Shown here piece after piece: positions 11,080-23,390 of a stretch of DNA of 64,000 nucleotides (position 1 is the stretch's first letter; every line of letters begins with the position of its first letter). The position numbers were made by a program, and so were the translations under genes. Origin of the DNA: Boletus sp. NGJ. Its lineage: Eukaryota > Basidiomycota > Agaricomycetes > Boletales > Boletaceae. The notes beneath the pieces were generated by a model that saw only the letters and a program-made list of their open reading frames with translations, searched no databases and was not told the origin of the DNA. The stretch covers positions 682,001-746,000 of the forward strand of contig JAGTXK010000055.1 of the NCBI GenBank assembly GCA_019096195.1, written 5' to 3'.

Positions 11080-14000
11080 TTATTTGTCTATTGATGTGGC
11101 TCTCCGTGCCATTGCGCGGGGATCCGCGACGCGGCCTTCATCCAGCCCTGTCCCAAGCGAGGCATCCACAAACCCGAACTTTCCCTTCCCCCAGACTTGT
11201 ATACGTCGTTTCTCTCTCTGACCCTCACCAAATTGTTCATTCCATCTGCGTAAGTCCGCCAAGGATCCCAGAGATTCAGAGCTCGAGGGTGTGATCTCTT
11301 TAAGTGCTTTGGTAAAATGTCTGTGGTGAATGGTCCGAGAATGGGCCGTGGATGAATCTGAGGCCGAAGCATCCTCTTTGTTCATTGGGTGGTCTTGCGT
11401 AGAGGCTTCTAGTGACGACTTCCATGGCACGCTGACCCCCTCTTTGACTGCGTCGAGAGCAGCAGAGACACACAAGTCTTTAGGACACCAGTGTTAGAAT
11501 GACACGTTGCGGGCAATCAAAGAGTCAACGCACGCTTCAAATCCGATCCTGAGAAGCTTTCAGTCTGTCTACCCAATGCTTTCACATCGACATCCAACCC
11601 CAACGTCTCGTCCCGTAACAGAATACCCAGAATGCCTAGAACACGACAACATTAGGTTGCCTTTTGCTGAAAAGCCAAGATGTCACTTACCCTCCCTTTC
11701 TTTTTCCCCAGGCAGGTCCACCAGCAACCTCCGCGGCAACCTCCGCAATACTGCATCGTCGAGATCGAACGGCCTGTTGGTAGCACCGATAACCACGACT
11801 CTCTCCTCCACGCCCGATTGACTCTTCAATCCGTCCATCTCCTGCATAAACTCGGTGATGACCCCGCGATGCGCCATGGCACCACCCGAATCGCGAGCAG
11901 ATGACCGAGCCCCGAAAAGTGCATCGATTTCATCGAGGAATACGACACAAGGGGATAAGCGGCGAGCAAGACTAAAGACTGCTTTAACGAGTTTCTCGCC
12001 TTCGCCGACGTACTGAGTTCAGCCGGGGATAATCAGAAATGGGGCAAGCAGAATTACAAAGAGAGGCACACCATATCCATAACGTCAGACGGCGAGACCA
12101 TTAACATCCTACAGCCAGCCTCCTTCGCGAGAGCCCGCACTACAAGTGTCTTACCAGTTCCCGGAGGTCCAAAGAGAAGACATCCAGTCATGGCATGTTC
12201 TTTCAGGATGCCCGTTTGAAAAGCTGCAGGATAAAGAAGCGGGAGTGAAACCAGAGTCCTCACAGAGTCGATCGTGTGCGGAGGAAGATGAACCTGCGCA
12301 AAAGTCGTCGAGAGAGTAGCTAGTCGAGTTGCATCAGTGTTCATGCATAACATCCACCATTGAATCCAACGAAAGCGACTTACCGGGATCGACGATGCAG
12401 CCTAATAGCCGCTTTTCATGAGGGTCAAGGTCTTCATCTTGCTTGACTTTTTCTACTACTTCATCTATTAATCTACCTTCTTCACCATCCTCGAGTTCCA
12501 GCGCATCTAATTCGTCTTCGGTCGCATCTTCAGGTTGGCTCTCGCGAGGGACACGGACACGTGCGTCTTTTGACCAAGCCCGACGAAGATCACGCGAAGA
12601 GCGTTGGGCTGCCCAAGCGCGGTGTATCGCGGACCAAGGTACGGGAGTCGATTCGAGGGTTGCGCCGAACGTCTTGGATGTCGTGGAAGGAGACACTGCA
12701 GGGGAGATGATGGAAGAAGAGACGACAATTCCAACCGCTCGATCCGCAATCTGACGTATCGAAGACCAAGGCTCGACGCGTGTGCTCCAGTCTTCCCACA
12801 TCTCGTGTTCCTCGGGGTGTTGTAAACCAGTCGACGAAGAAGCGTCAATGTCGGGTTGATGTTCAGCGTCAGCAGAGGATCCAATGATCTCTGCGTCTGC
12901 TTCAAGCTCACCGTAATTTGGCTCCGAATCCTTTGCGATTTGGTCGATTTCTGCACCAGCTTCTATCCCCCCAGCCGACGCGCTGTCGGCTACATCCTTC
13001 GTACCAGCCTCTAACACACCGCCGATTCCTCCAACACCCAATCGCATAGCCAACTCGTTTACTTCTCTCCGTCGAGTCATCCTACACTTCCTTTCCGCAC
13101 CTTGATTCCTTGAACTGGGAAGTATGACGGAAGCCCGGAAGAACTTTCCTGAAGTACCACCCGCGTTACCATCCTCGGAGTCGCCCAACCCACTCCCGAG
13201 CATATCCAAGAAGGGAGGCGACCCCCCTCCCAATAGAAGTATCGGCTGACGCGGGGCATCAAAATCGGCTGGAGCATACGGAGGAGCTGGTTGAGTAATC
13301 GCTTGAGAAGACCCATTGGTTCCACCGCTGATGAGGGGAGAATAACCTGGAGGAGAGGAGGCAAAAAGTCGCGGGACATCCTCAAGAAGCGCAGCATCTC
13401 CATTCCTTTCCCATCGCCGAAGACGCTCTCGGAGACGTTTTTCACGCGTTCGCGTTGCATAATCATCCTCGCCCCATTCGGAAGAAGATTGTAAATACGT
13501 CGCACTAATGTTTGGGCCTGCGCTAGAAGTAGATATTCCAGAACTGGAACGAGCAGTGTGTCTCCGGCGCCTACTGACTGAATCCGAGCTAGATGGTGCC
13601 TGTGCTCCAACGGGCATCGAGAACGACCCAGGGAAAGCTGACAGGACGAATGAAGATGGCCCAACGAGTGGTGGCGTTACACCACATACAATCGTCATTG
13701 GACATGCGACAGGGTATGAAGGACGCGCGATTGGGCCTGTCCTACGAGCACGTACTGCACTGAGGAGGTGGGGGTACCAAGTAGGTGCTGTAGGCGCAAG
13801 GGTGGGGAAGTCGCGGATATAGACTATGCGGGGGCGGATGCGCTGGGGCTGTGATGATTCGGAAGATGAAGGGGAAGGCATGTTGATGAGTTCATCAAAA
13901 AAGGCTTTGATTCGACTTGGGGTTGGGGATGAACGAGAAGGGGCAAAGACTGAGGAGGGACGTCCGCGCGACGCGGCGACTGGGGCAAGGACGTGAAGAG

Positions 14001-14859
14001 TCATCTGAGAAACCCCCGCTGGAGGAAAATAGCCAGGTTCGGAGTCATCCTCTTCTTCGGTGACGGAAGAAAGGCGGCGAGATGGAGAAGGGGGAGGGGA
14101 AGGATGGTAGTGAAGAGGATTTCTGGGCAGCTGGATGGCATTGGCTGCTATATGGCAACAGGTCAGCGCATAAACGGAACGGATGATGCAGATGGCTGCA
14201 CCTTTTCCAAAATGGCCCCATTCACCTGCAGCGAGGTGGAGAGAATCGATCACGAGAACCTCGGCGCCGATTCTACGGGCCAACTCGCGGACGGTGTCAT
14301 CGAGAACGTATTCGCCACCCTCTACGGGGCAATACAGCGCAAGGGTCGGTTCTATGGGAGGACCTGCAGGAGAAGAGTACGCGGCACGATGCTGTGTCTG
14401 GGGATGGAGGGTGATGTGCAAGTTGGTGAGAGCCTCATCGAAGAGCTCCGGCGGGGGCAACGCGGTCGAGTCCGGAGGTGAATCGGGGAGCCATAGGATA
14501 TTGAGTCCAGGAGGCAGTTGGGGTCTATCGTCGGTGTCCTTGGGCAAAGAGGGAGAAGGTGTGACCGGGGCTCTCTGTCTGCGGGGCGGTTTCTCCGGTG
14601 CAGGATCTGTGGGAGGATCTGCTTCTGGGGGAGAGTCTGAGATGGCGAGTAGAGTCTGGTCGCTGTGCTGCTCGTCGATGACTGGCTGCGACGATGCGAG
14701 TCGTTTGTGCACCCTTGATGATGGCCGGTCGGGCTGGGTGATGCTCACGTTGGACTCCTTCGGTGATTTTGTGCGGGCGAGCGTCGGCGGGTTGAGACGT
14801 GTGGTGGATCTCCTGGAAGCCTTGAGGACTGTCCTGGCGAGCTGCGACGTCCTGCGCAT
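11080..14859 (-). CDS. AAA ATPase, mitochondrial Msp1/ATAD1-like with long N-terminal extension
   Basis: One large exon (12384-14859) codes about 825 residues of mostly low-complexity sequence opening [18 protein letters not shown], an arginine-rich leader that suggests mitochondrial import. The AAA module follows over several exons: [18 protein letters not shown], Walker A GPPGTGKT, Walker [15 protein letters not shown], sensor region [20 protein letters not shown] and a second arginine-rich strand. The C-terminal lid ends near ARRATSIDK. The AAA core is closest to the Msp1/ATAD1 class, which extracts mislocalised membrane proteins, but the long extension is not part of classical Msp1, so function is inferred only to class. 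I set the start at the first ATG (14859); an in-frame TTG lies five codons upstream. Confidence 0.88.
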
Positions 14860-15040
14860 GTCGGTGCTGGTCAAGGTTGGTCAAGATGTTGCGCGACGAG
14901 CTCGCTGTGGGTCGCTCGGCTCAAGTCTTTTCGGCTCATTATTTAATTTTCTCACGGCAGCCTCCTCTGCCACCTGCCAGCAAACATTATATATTGTCTC
15001 TGGCGCTCCCGACGCAGTTCCTCCCCAGCGCGTCCTCATC
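14860..15040. promoter_or_regulatory. Short divergent promoter, AAA ATPase / syntaxin
   Basis: Only 181 bp separate the two start codons. The gap holds an AT-rich run (around 14938-14952) and a TATATATT motif near 14989-14996 within an otherwise C-rich stretch. Confidence 0.6.
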
Positions 15041-16397
15041 ATGGGTCAAGACAGACTCGCAGCACTCAGGGTGTGTCCCGTCTCTCTATGCGTCAGCACC
15101 CTCGACATGCCACTCACACCGCACCCAGGCCCAGCGACAGGTCGATGCCTCGCCAGCCCCAATCGAAATGCAGCGCGTCCGTCCGCAGCCTACCAATGGC
15201 ACCTCGAATAACTCGTATCTACCGCCGTCTCAGGATACGTCTTCCATGTCTGCATTCTATACCGAGGTGCGCTTTCCTCCGCCGCTGTTCCGTCCTGTCG
15301 TGTAGACCCCCACCTGCAGACCACTTCTATCGAAGAGTCCATTGCCGAGTTCAGTGCAAACGTTACCGCTATCGCGGATTTGCACGCACGCTCCCTGAAC
15401 GCACTCTCCGAGCAGGATTCTGCAGCCAACAGTTCACGGCTTGCCGAACTCACAGAGTCTACTCGTGCACTTAGCAACGCACTTTCAAACCGTATCAAGG
15501 CCCTGAAAGTCCATTCAGGAGGCGCCAGTATGCGGGACGCTGAGATCAGGAAGAATAGAGTGCGTCTACACCGTCCGAATCGCAATGGTGTCACTAAAGC
15601 GGGAAGTCATCGTAGATTACATTGGTACACGGAAAATTTCTCGAGACACTACAGAGGTACCAGAATGTCGAGCAGCAGTATCGACAGAGGTACAAGGATC
15701 GTGTGGAACGGCAGTTCAAGATCGGTGATTCCCACTCTCTTGACTTGGTGACCAGTCGCTTCAACCTAGTCCTTACATCCAGTTAAACCCGATGCAACTG
15801 TGGACGAGGTATCTGCCGTCGTCAATGACACTCAGGGTAGCAGCAATGCAATCTTCCTCCAAGCTGTAGGTAATCCATCCGAATATTTACTCTGACATGC
15901 TGAACGGTCACCACATAGATCACCTCATCCAACCGCTATGGTGAATCCAGGCAAGCGTATCGCGAAGTTCAGGAGCGCCACCACGACATCCAGCGAATTG
16001 AAGTCACCCTGGCAGAACTTGCGCAGCTGTTCAACGATGTTCGCCCATCTTCTTACTCCGAACGTATACATACTGACTGTTCGGATTCAGATGGCTGTAT
16101 TAATTTCCGAGCAAGACGACCAGATTGACTCCGTTATGACCCAGGCTATCGATGTCGAAGAAAATACTAGAAAAGGGTAAGCAATCGGGTTTCGTTGTTG
16201 GCCTGGTGTTAAGACGGGAAACTAGGGTCGCCGAAGTGGATATTGGAATAAAACACGCACGGGCCGCTCGACGGAAGCGATGGATTTGTCTCATTATCAC
16301 CATAATTGTGATTTTGGCCGCTGTCGGTATTGGGGTGGGGGTGTATTTTGCGCAGCACCCTCCGAGCAGCTCTTCTAGCTCTTCTAGTGGAGGATGA
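15041..16397 (+). CDS. Plasma-membrane syntaxin (Sso1/2-type t-SNARE)
   Basis: Qa-SNARE that pairs with SNAP-25-like and synaptobrevin-like partners to fuse secretory vesicles with the plasma membrane. It begins MGQDRLAALR. After a short linker come the Habc helices (EFSANVTAIADLHARSLNAL, STRALSNALSNRIKALKV), the region ITSSNRYGESRQAYREVQ and the SNARE motif LAQLFNDMAVLISEQDDQID, with glutamine at the zero layer. The chain ends with a basic patch (ARAARRKRW) and one membrane segment (ICLIITIIVILAAVGIGVGV), then a serine-rich lumenal tail. At least six introns break it up, so no single frame covers the protein. Both SNARE motif and tail anchor are intact. Confidence 0.92.
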
Positions 16398-16649
16398 AGG
16401 AATGTGTTGGGTCTGCATAGGGATACGTTTGGATGATCAGTCGACGACCATGTTTTTCTTTTTCTTTGTTTCCGGCCACATACCCCAAATTGAAGTGTAC
16501 TTAGCGTAAAGTCTAATGACTGCTGACGTGATATATACTGGTCTTGTTTTCTACGCGTCATTTCTACTTTTCTTCACGCTCTCGCCGGTTTCCGCAGTCC
16601 CAATCCTCCACCTCCACGCTCCATTCCCAATTCCCCACCGCCAGCAACG

Positions 16650-17703
16650 ATGAGCAAACATGTTAATGGCTCAGCCGACGCATCCCCTATCCCCCGCAAA
16701 TCTCGCAGACAGAACTCCCTCCGGCACGTCGATGCCAAAGTTGCTGTGGACTTAGCAACAGCCCAGACTTACTCTGAAAACGTCTTTCTGTTCGTCCCCA
16801 ACCTCATCGGTGAGAAGCTCTTCCTCATCCCCGATTGCGGTCCCATGTAGCCAGACCGCTGAGCCATGACCATGCCAACAGGCTACACACGAGTTATTCT
16901 CGCCGGACTCTCACTTCATTTCATGAGTTATCATCCAAAATATTGCACGCTCGCATACTGCATATCGTGCCTTCTCGATGCCGTCGATGGTCAAGCCGCT
17001 AGGGCACTCGGCCAGACATCAAAGTTTGGTGCGGTGTTGGACATGGTGACGGATAGGTTCGCACTCCACGTCACTTGTTTCTGTCCCAACTCGACGACGC
17101 TAACCGTTGTTCGGAAAGGTGCACCACATCATGTCTTCTTTGTTATCTCTCCTCCGCATACCCAAGCTTCGCGCTTGTTTTCCAGTTCCTTATTGCACTT
17201 GACTTCTCGAGCCATTACATGCACATGTATAGGTAGGCTGCATATACCTCTAGCGCACGTTAGTGTGGCTAACGCATCCCTGATAGCTCCCTTGTAACTG
17301 GGTCTCGGAGCCACAAGCTCGTGAAAAGCGATGTGAGCCGTATTTTGTGGTATTACTACAATGACTCGGTTCGTATTTCAATCCCTAATGTTTCGCTTGA
17401 CTCCTAAAAGTTGGTCAATAGCGCACCCTATTTTTCATGTGTGCCGGCAACGAAATGTTCTTCGTCTCCCTTTATCTCATGAAGTGGATACACACCCCTA
17501 TCTCTGGGTCTCTCCCTCTCGACACTTTCCCGTTCTTGGCGTATTTGACATCCTTCACGTGGCCTCAACTTCTGGCGCTGGTGTCTTTTCCCATATGTTT
17601 GGCTAAGAACATTATCAACCTCGTTCAACTTTGGAAGGCAAGCAAAATTCTCGTAGGGGTGGATTTGGCTGAGCGGGCCGCCGCTCGAGAAAAGGGACAT
17701 TAA
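16650..17703 (+). CDS. PIS1: Phosphatidylinositol synthase (CDP-alcohol phosphatidyltransferase)
   Basis: ER enzyme joining CDP-diacylglycerol and myo-inositol to make phosphatidylinositol. The hallmark DG-x2-AR-x8-G-x3-D-x3-D is complete: AVDGQAARALGQTSKFGAVL followed by DMVTDR. Further family pieces are ENVFLFVPNLI before it, LIALDFSSHYMHMY, and FMCAGNEMFFVSLYLMKW. The C-terminus has two hydrophobic segments and a cytosolic basic end (AERAAAREKGH). At least five short introns; exon joins reproduce the family order without gaps. The ATG follows a C-rich leader. It lies 0.25 kb after the syntaxin gene on the same strand and faces an F-box gene beyond which sits CHO1, the other main CDP-diacylglycerol user. 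Confidence 0.93.
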
Positions 17704-18081
17704 GGTGGACACTATTGGGGACGAGCCAGGGTGCTGGAGAACCGATCACATCTAGCCGGGGAGGATTATCTGCCATTGGATGGACGCTATAGCAAGCCTG
17801 CTTGGGCAATTCATAAATTATCCGACTTTGAACGGTCGGAAGTCGTACTCGCACCCCCACGTGAACGAACCTTGCCTGTGTTCGTTATTCCGTACATCTA
17901 GTGCGAGTCGTTGCAAGATACGGTGTACTCACAGCATTTCATCCATTGCCCATGCCTGATTCACGTTAACCTATAGATACATGGCATAATGGAAACTTCT
18001 CTTCAGGCAATAGCTTGCATTAATCATCTTTGTGGATAAATACATTTACCGTTAAACAGTTCCAGGGGAAATTGTAGCATT
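17704..18081. other. Convergent 3' region, PIS1 / F-box gene
   Basis: About 380 bp between facing stop codons, AT-rich at 17960-18080. No gene, RNA or repeat seen. Confidence 0.6.
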
Positions 18082-20059
18082 CTATTTCCTAGCTGACACA
18101 CGAGTCCACACCTCCGTTTCTTTTTTCCTGAGATGAGTGTTGAGACAGTGTTCGAACTGCAGGGTGGGATACCCGTCAGTAATGTAGAATGAATTTAACA
18201 ATGTAACGTACTGCACGTTCAAAATCCATTCTAATCACCACATCTGGGCGACACAAACCGCAAACCACTTTGACAGTCGAGTGACACAGCTCGTGGTATG
18301 TGACCCTGCTGGGGTTCTGCCCTACCCGTCTGACTAGATTCTCGACTCTTCGAGATACGGTGAAGTCGACTCGAAGAACTTGAGTGTTCCGCGGATGTAT
18401 GTCATGGCGAATTAAAAGCTTGTCATATGGGGACATTTCGCAAATGTTCTTGGGTTCTTTGCGTTTCTCTTTATAGAGATGTTGATGGGATAGCGCGTTG
18501 TCGAACCTAAACCTATGGTGGCATACTTTGCATCGGAAAATGATCGAGGGGAGGCAGGACGGTTTCGACAGAGGCAGGAGACCCAGCTCTTTCCGAGCAA
18601 GTTGTTCGAGTTCTTCTACGGCATTTGAACTCCATTTCCTGATTGCGGGAGGTAACACACGAGAAAACTTCGTCTTCAGATCGTCGTAGCTCATATCAGG
18701 ATTGTTACTTTCTACCAGGGAGCGCACAGCCGGTAGCATGGCAACGTCGATCCACGAAGGCCGTACCTTTAGAGAGGTATCACCCCCAAGCGCTTGTTGG
18801 ATGCTGACAAGTACGGAGCCAAATACGTTCATGCGGTAGTGGCATACCGATTCTTCTTTGGCGCTCTGCAACCAGGTAATGAGTTGGGGGCGGATCTCGG
18901 CCCATTCTGGAATGGTTGGATGATCTTGGCTCACGCCGCGAGATGACTGACTCACCAACAGGCGTCAAGGGCTCAAGTTTGTTTACTTCCGGCAGTTGCA
19001 AAAGCTTGTTGCCGTAGTAAAAGAAGGAAGCTTCTGTCCAGCCTAATTCTTTGAGTCTGTCCCTGATGCTGACTCGAATATCAGTATTGTGATACCCCAA
19101 AGTGGTCGAAACATACTCTTTGACCCTTTTTTTCCTCACAAGCGAGAGCTGAACTGCCTTTTCTTGCAATTTCCCATATTCCCAATCTCGGCACAATTGA
19201 GCGTGCTGACAAAGTGGATACTTCAATGTTAGCCTAAAGAAAGTGCGTCGGGATGACCCACCCTCCGAATGGATCCCCAAAAGTCATTCTGCTGTGCCAA
19301 AAATTCTTTCATAGACTCAACCTTTTTAGGTCGCTTACGACTTTGGACGACTTTCCAATCCGACAGGGAGAAGGAGTGGGTGCATTGAACGACCACGAGG
19401 GAGACTGTGACGTCTAAACCACGGTCATAGTTCAACTTGTAGTGATTGAGGGCCATTGGGAGATTCAAGTCGACGAGATAGCGGTTGGCTTTGTTGCGTG
19501 AAATGAGATATCGAGGTATTGTCCTGTAAACAGGCTGTCAAAACAGAGACAATCCTATCATTTTGAACCAACATCTTTGGAAAGCAGTTTTGACAGCATC
19601 GCATCCGCAGGTCCCATTCAATGGTCTCACAAGGACAGAAGCACCCCTAGGCATCAATCAGCTGCTGTACTTGTCACACGCATTATCGCAGGGAACGAGG
19701 CTCACATGGCAAACTGGAACGAAAGCGAGGTGTGTATATGCAGGTGCGGACATGTGATCCGGGCAAGGAGGGAAGTCTTTCAGGTTGCTGATGGCATTCT
19801 TCCACAAGGCAGCAGATTTCCTGCGGCTTAGGAGGAATGCACGGAATCCCTTGGCAGCCCTGGCAAGCTGAAGGAGGTCTAGGGGCTCCAAGAAAAGGAA
19901 AATCTGACTCGAGGACGGTCGTCATTGCACATTGAGGATGATCAATTCACGAAGCGCCCTGACCTCGATAAGCACGTCGAGAGGCATGTCAATGAGCCAT
20001 TGTTTGTGCTCTTTTGGCTGTCTGTCTCGCTTTGCCCTGTGTCTGCCTGACAGTACCAT
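18082..20059 (-). CDS. F-box protein with cysteine-rich segments, Agaricomycete-type family
   Basis: Likely substrate adaptor of an SCF ubiquitin ligase. The F-box is split by an intron: WLIDMPLDVLIE joins IFLFLEPLDLLQLARAAK, then SAALWKNAISNLKDFPPCP. A cysteine-rich segment follows (FCPCETIEWD, MRCCQNC), then IPRYLISRNKANRYLVDLN, DWEYGKLQEKAVQLSLVRKK and RLKELGW. The C-terminal half has a C2H2-like unit (FRCKVCHHRFRF, HQHL) and ends after one more intron with FEHCLNTHLRKKETEVWTRV. The start is the ATG before VLSGRHRAKR; an internal Met just ahead of the F-box is an alternative. This architecture is common and expanded in mushroom-forming fungi, but I know of no assigned substrate. No homologous copy lies in the window. 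Confidence 0.8.
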
Positions 20060-20560
20060 GATGGTTTGGTATGAAGGATAACGGTGTGGAACGGTGAAAG
20101 GCGAAGCGGTGTCAATAGGTCAACATTTGAGGGGGTCCCCTATCACTCGTCACTCTACATTCATACACAATCAAATTCAATCCACAATGCGAGCTACTGT
20201 AATACAGGCACTTCGGAACGTTGCAGCGCTTCCAAAATCAAAGACTTTCAGAGTTTACATGAATAAATCTGCTGGCAAGCTCTCGAGACCATCACACGAG
20301 CTGAACTAGCACATACCAAATTGGGGTAGTTTCAGTCGGAGAAGGTCGGAGATGCATATTCAAAGTCCACTTGTACGTCAAAAAATTCCGGGCCGCTAAG
20401 AAATGGACTTGTACATATATTTGTCGTAGTCTCATCAAGGGCAACAAGCTATGTGTCCTGTTGCCATACTGCCTTGCCAGAAATTCGTAGCGTACCTCGT
20501 TCGTCACCGGGGAGTTAACGAACACACTCAACACCTATTTCAGAATACGGCCAAACCAGG
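20060..20560. other. Upstream region of the F-box gene
   Basis: About 500 bp between the CHO1 stop and the F-box start, both minus. A 40-codon plus-strand frame at 20187 (MRATVIQALRNVAALPK) has a tidy ATG context but no continuation that I can support. Nothing else seen. Confidence 0.45.
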
Positions 20561-21379
20561 TCACGGCTTCGGCACACGGAGAGTTTTGCTGACCATCGCG
20601 GCAGCCCATAGGCTAAAAAGAATGCTAACTGGGTGGATATCACCCCGACCACCGGATGAACCCCATAACGTCACGAGTCCACCCGGTAGGCCAGCCTTGC
20701 CCTCTATCCAACCTCGGCGGGCCCAGTAAGACAGAATGGCGACGAGGGTAAGGGAAGATGGGATGGGAAGACCTTCAAAGTACCGTGCTTTCCCTCCTGC
20801 ATCTTTTGGAACCAGTGCGACTGTTGCGTTGAAGCGGGCAAGTCGAGCCAGCCCACAACATATGAAGCCTGTTAGGCAAACTGTATCGAGATAAGTTCGA
20901 AGGCCAACAGCGAAGGCGAGCACAGCGGGCGCGACGCCAAATGAGATCTGCGGAGTCATGAAGCGAAGCTCAATCGCAGATTGATGTAGTACCCACCAGG
21001 TCAGCCAGGCTGTCCAACTCTTGTCCGAGTAAGCTAGAGGATTTTCTCCACCTCGCCACTTTTCCATCGAAGAAATCAAACATGAGCCCCGCTAGGGGAA
21101 GGGCACACGCCCACCACAAACACTCGTCATTGTTCGTTACCATGTACTGAGCCGAGGAAAATATCGAGAACGAGCCACAGACACCATTCATGATTGTGAC
21201 AAGGTCAGCCAACCTAAAATTTCTGCACCGGCTGGCTCAGCATGGATCGACAGACGAGCATCAGTCGTGCCGTACCTGACCATGGAGAAGTGACCGTCAG
21301 TATCAACATATTGTTGAAGAACATGGTCATCGTGCCCTGGGGCATCACCGTTGGGCTTGGATGTGCTGCTACGAGCCAT
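20561..21379 (-). CDS. CHO1: Phosphatidylserine synthase (CDP-diacylglycerol-serine O-phosphatidyltransferase)
   Basis: ER/MAM enzyme making phosphatidylserine from CDP-diacylglycerol and serine, the first step toward PE and PC in fungi. Matches yeast Cho1 throughout: LADLVTIMNGVCGSFSIFSS, FDFFDGKVARWRKSSSLLGQ, ELDSLADLISFGVAPAVLAF, CGLARLARFNATVA, GKARYFEGLPIPSSL and the end VSKTLRVPKP. The CDP-alcohol phosphatidyltransferase motif is complete (DG-x2-AR-x8-G-x3-D-x3-D). The start at 21377-21379 gives an N-terminus MARSSTSKPNGDAPGH; the coding frame crosses introns near 21000 and 21200. It is followed downstream by the F-box gene and preceded by PRI2, all on the same strand. Regulation by inositol/choline is known for yeast CHO1, but I did not establish a matching element here. 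Confidence 0.94.
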
Positions 21380-21564
21380 TCTGGTTACCAAAACTTTGGG
21401 CAATGGGGACAGAGAGATAGGCAGACGACACGAATTGCGGCATGCCGCGCAGCCAAGACTGACCAATATACTCCAAGCCGCAAGGCCGGGGTCCACGTAG
21501 TTCCGGTCAGGTGACTCCTGGTACCGCCTATAAACACTACCATTACATCCTACCAATCGCACAA

Positions 21565-23390
21565 CTATGATTCTACCGCCATCGCGTCTTCTCCCCGCGA
21601 TGTCTCGAGCTCGATACTTCTTGCGGCATACTGATTGGGATGTATAACACTATCCCCACCACCCACTCCTTCTCCCTTCTTCACTCCTCGACTGGCATGT
21701 GTTATTTCAAAGACGCGCGTGCAGGCGACGTGATAGTGACCCTCCTTTACTGTCCTCATGACCTCATGTAGGTCGTTCGTGGTGAGACCCTGAGACGAAT
21801 ACGTTGCGAGTAGAGCAGGTTGCAGGTTTTCAGGGCTAAAGTGACGATATGGGCATCCATGGCAATCTCCAACCCCGGGTTTATCTGCCGTAAGGATTTG
21901 TTGACAACTGCAAGCGATATATACCCATCAGCCTCATGAGAGGTCCAAGACACGTATACACATACCTTTTCGCAGGATAATTTGCGCGTTTCCCTTCCAA
22001 ACCGAAAGAATGTCTGATGTTATACTTGTACTCCTTGTTAAACTTGTCGTCCGTTATGTTGCTGAACGACTTCCTCCAGAATGCGATAGCTTCATCGATC
22101 GAGAGACCCAAAACCTGTGAATGGTGAGCCACGCAATCAAAGGCTCGGATCATCTCGTACCTTGAGGAATAGACCATATTGCAACCTCCCAAAGTGCCTC
22201 AGATGTCGATCCCTGACCAAGCACTCGTGCAAATTTCGCATACACATTGGGAAGTGTTTTCTTGCGAGATCATCGATCATGTCGGCTCGGATCTCATCCC
22301 CAGTAGCGGAGGGGTTCACCCATTCTGATGGAACACCTGCAAGGAATCCCTGTGATAGATTATTCAATATAGGTACCAATCTCGTGTCCTCATCCATGCG
22401 GGGAAGCATTTTGGAACTGTACTATTCATTTTCAGCAAAGCTGCAGTGTGATCATACAAGAGAAACTCACCTCGAGTGCCATCTCCAATTTTCTTTCAAA
22501 CTCGTTGATCACGAAACTGGACAGTTCTTTACTAGGTAGGTATACATAACCTCCGTGTAGAAAAACTCGTCTTTTGGCGACCAGATCAGGTACTCTGGTC
22601 CAAGGAACCTACGAGACAACATTCAATCAACAGCCTCTGTTCGCATCATTTGACATACTTTGTAATACTCCAACTGGTCTTGAGAATCGGACTGCTTTCC
22701 TTCGAGCGCCTTCAGCTCCTTCGCGAACTGGTCCCTTTCAAGTTTCTCGACCTAATCACGTTGCTTCAGCGCGAACAACGACGCGGGGGACTTGACGAGC
22801 AACCTTGTCCCATTCAAACCGCTGTGACTCAAGAAATGCTGCAAGTTCCGTCTTGTCATCCATCTCGTACCGTACCTTGAATAGCGTCGTCTCTGCCTTG
22901 ACGAACCGCCTTCTCAGCTCCTCTCTAAAAATCAGCAATCGATCAGTTCACGCTCGACACCATCAAAAGAAAACACACGAGCGACAAAATGCAAGTCGAA
23001 GCACGAAATGACCGAGATGATCGTTTCGTCGCTGATCCTCCAAGTGTACTGTGATGGCTGTGTTGCTGTTGAGCGGGAGATATTTCTTGCATTGGGTGTC
23101 GGTCACGCTCTTGAGCTCATCCCATGACCGGTTTCGTGCAAACGAGGACTCGATCTCGGCGAGTACACGAAGGCGGTCAAGCGCGCATGTCTCGAATTCC
23201 TCGAGCGTTACTTCATAGAGTGGTGGTTTGTCGTAGCTGATGCAGCTCTAAGCTCGCCGTTAATGTGACATAGCGGCAGGACGTACAAGTTCAGCCGGAA
23301 AGGGTACTCTGGTTCGATGGTGCCAGTGGTGGCTTTGGGTGCTTTGGATCGCTTCGCCACGGGCTGGTTTCGTTCTCTGTTTCTATACAT
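21565..23390 (-). CDS. PRI2: DNA primase large subunit
   Basis: Regulatory subunit of the polymerase alpha-primase complex that starts RNA primers; carries a 4Fe-4S cluster. Begins [16 protein letters not shown], then EYPFRLNLY and [15 protein letters not shown]. Middle exons give [12 protein letters not shown] and [20 protein letters not shown]. The C-terminal domain has the four cluster cysteines in order: [37 protein letters not shown] and [12 protein letters not shown]. It also has [16 protein letters not shown], the substrate-binding region. The last 35 residues are a glycine/serine-rich tail ending EDAMAVES. About seven introns; joins follow the family order. All key cysteines are present, so the gene looks functional. 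Confidence 0.94.

Noticed and set aside
14183-15211. 342-codon plus-strand open frame
   Set aside because: Shadow of the AAA ATPase exon and syntaxin start region; the minus-strand frame continues into a clear AAA domain.
20187-20309. 40-codon plus-strand frame MRATVIQALRNVAALPK... with good ATG context
   Set aside because: No supported downstream exon and no recognisable family; a short frame of this size occurs by chance.
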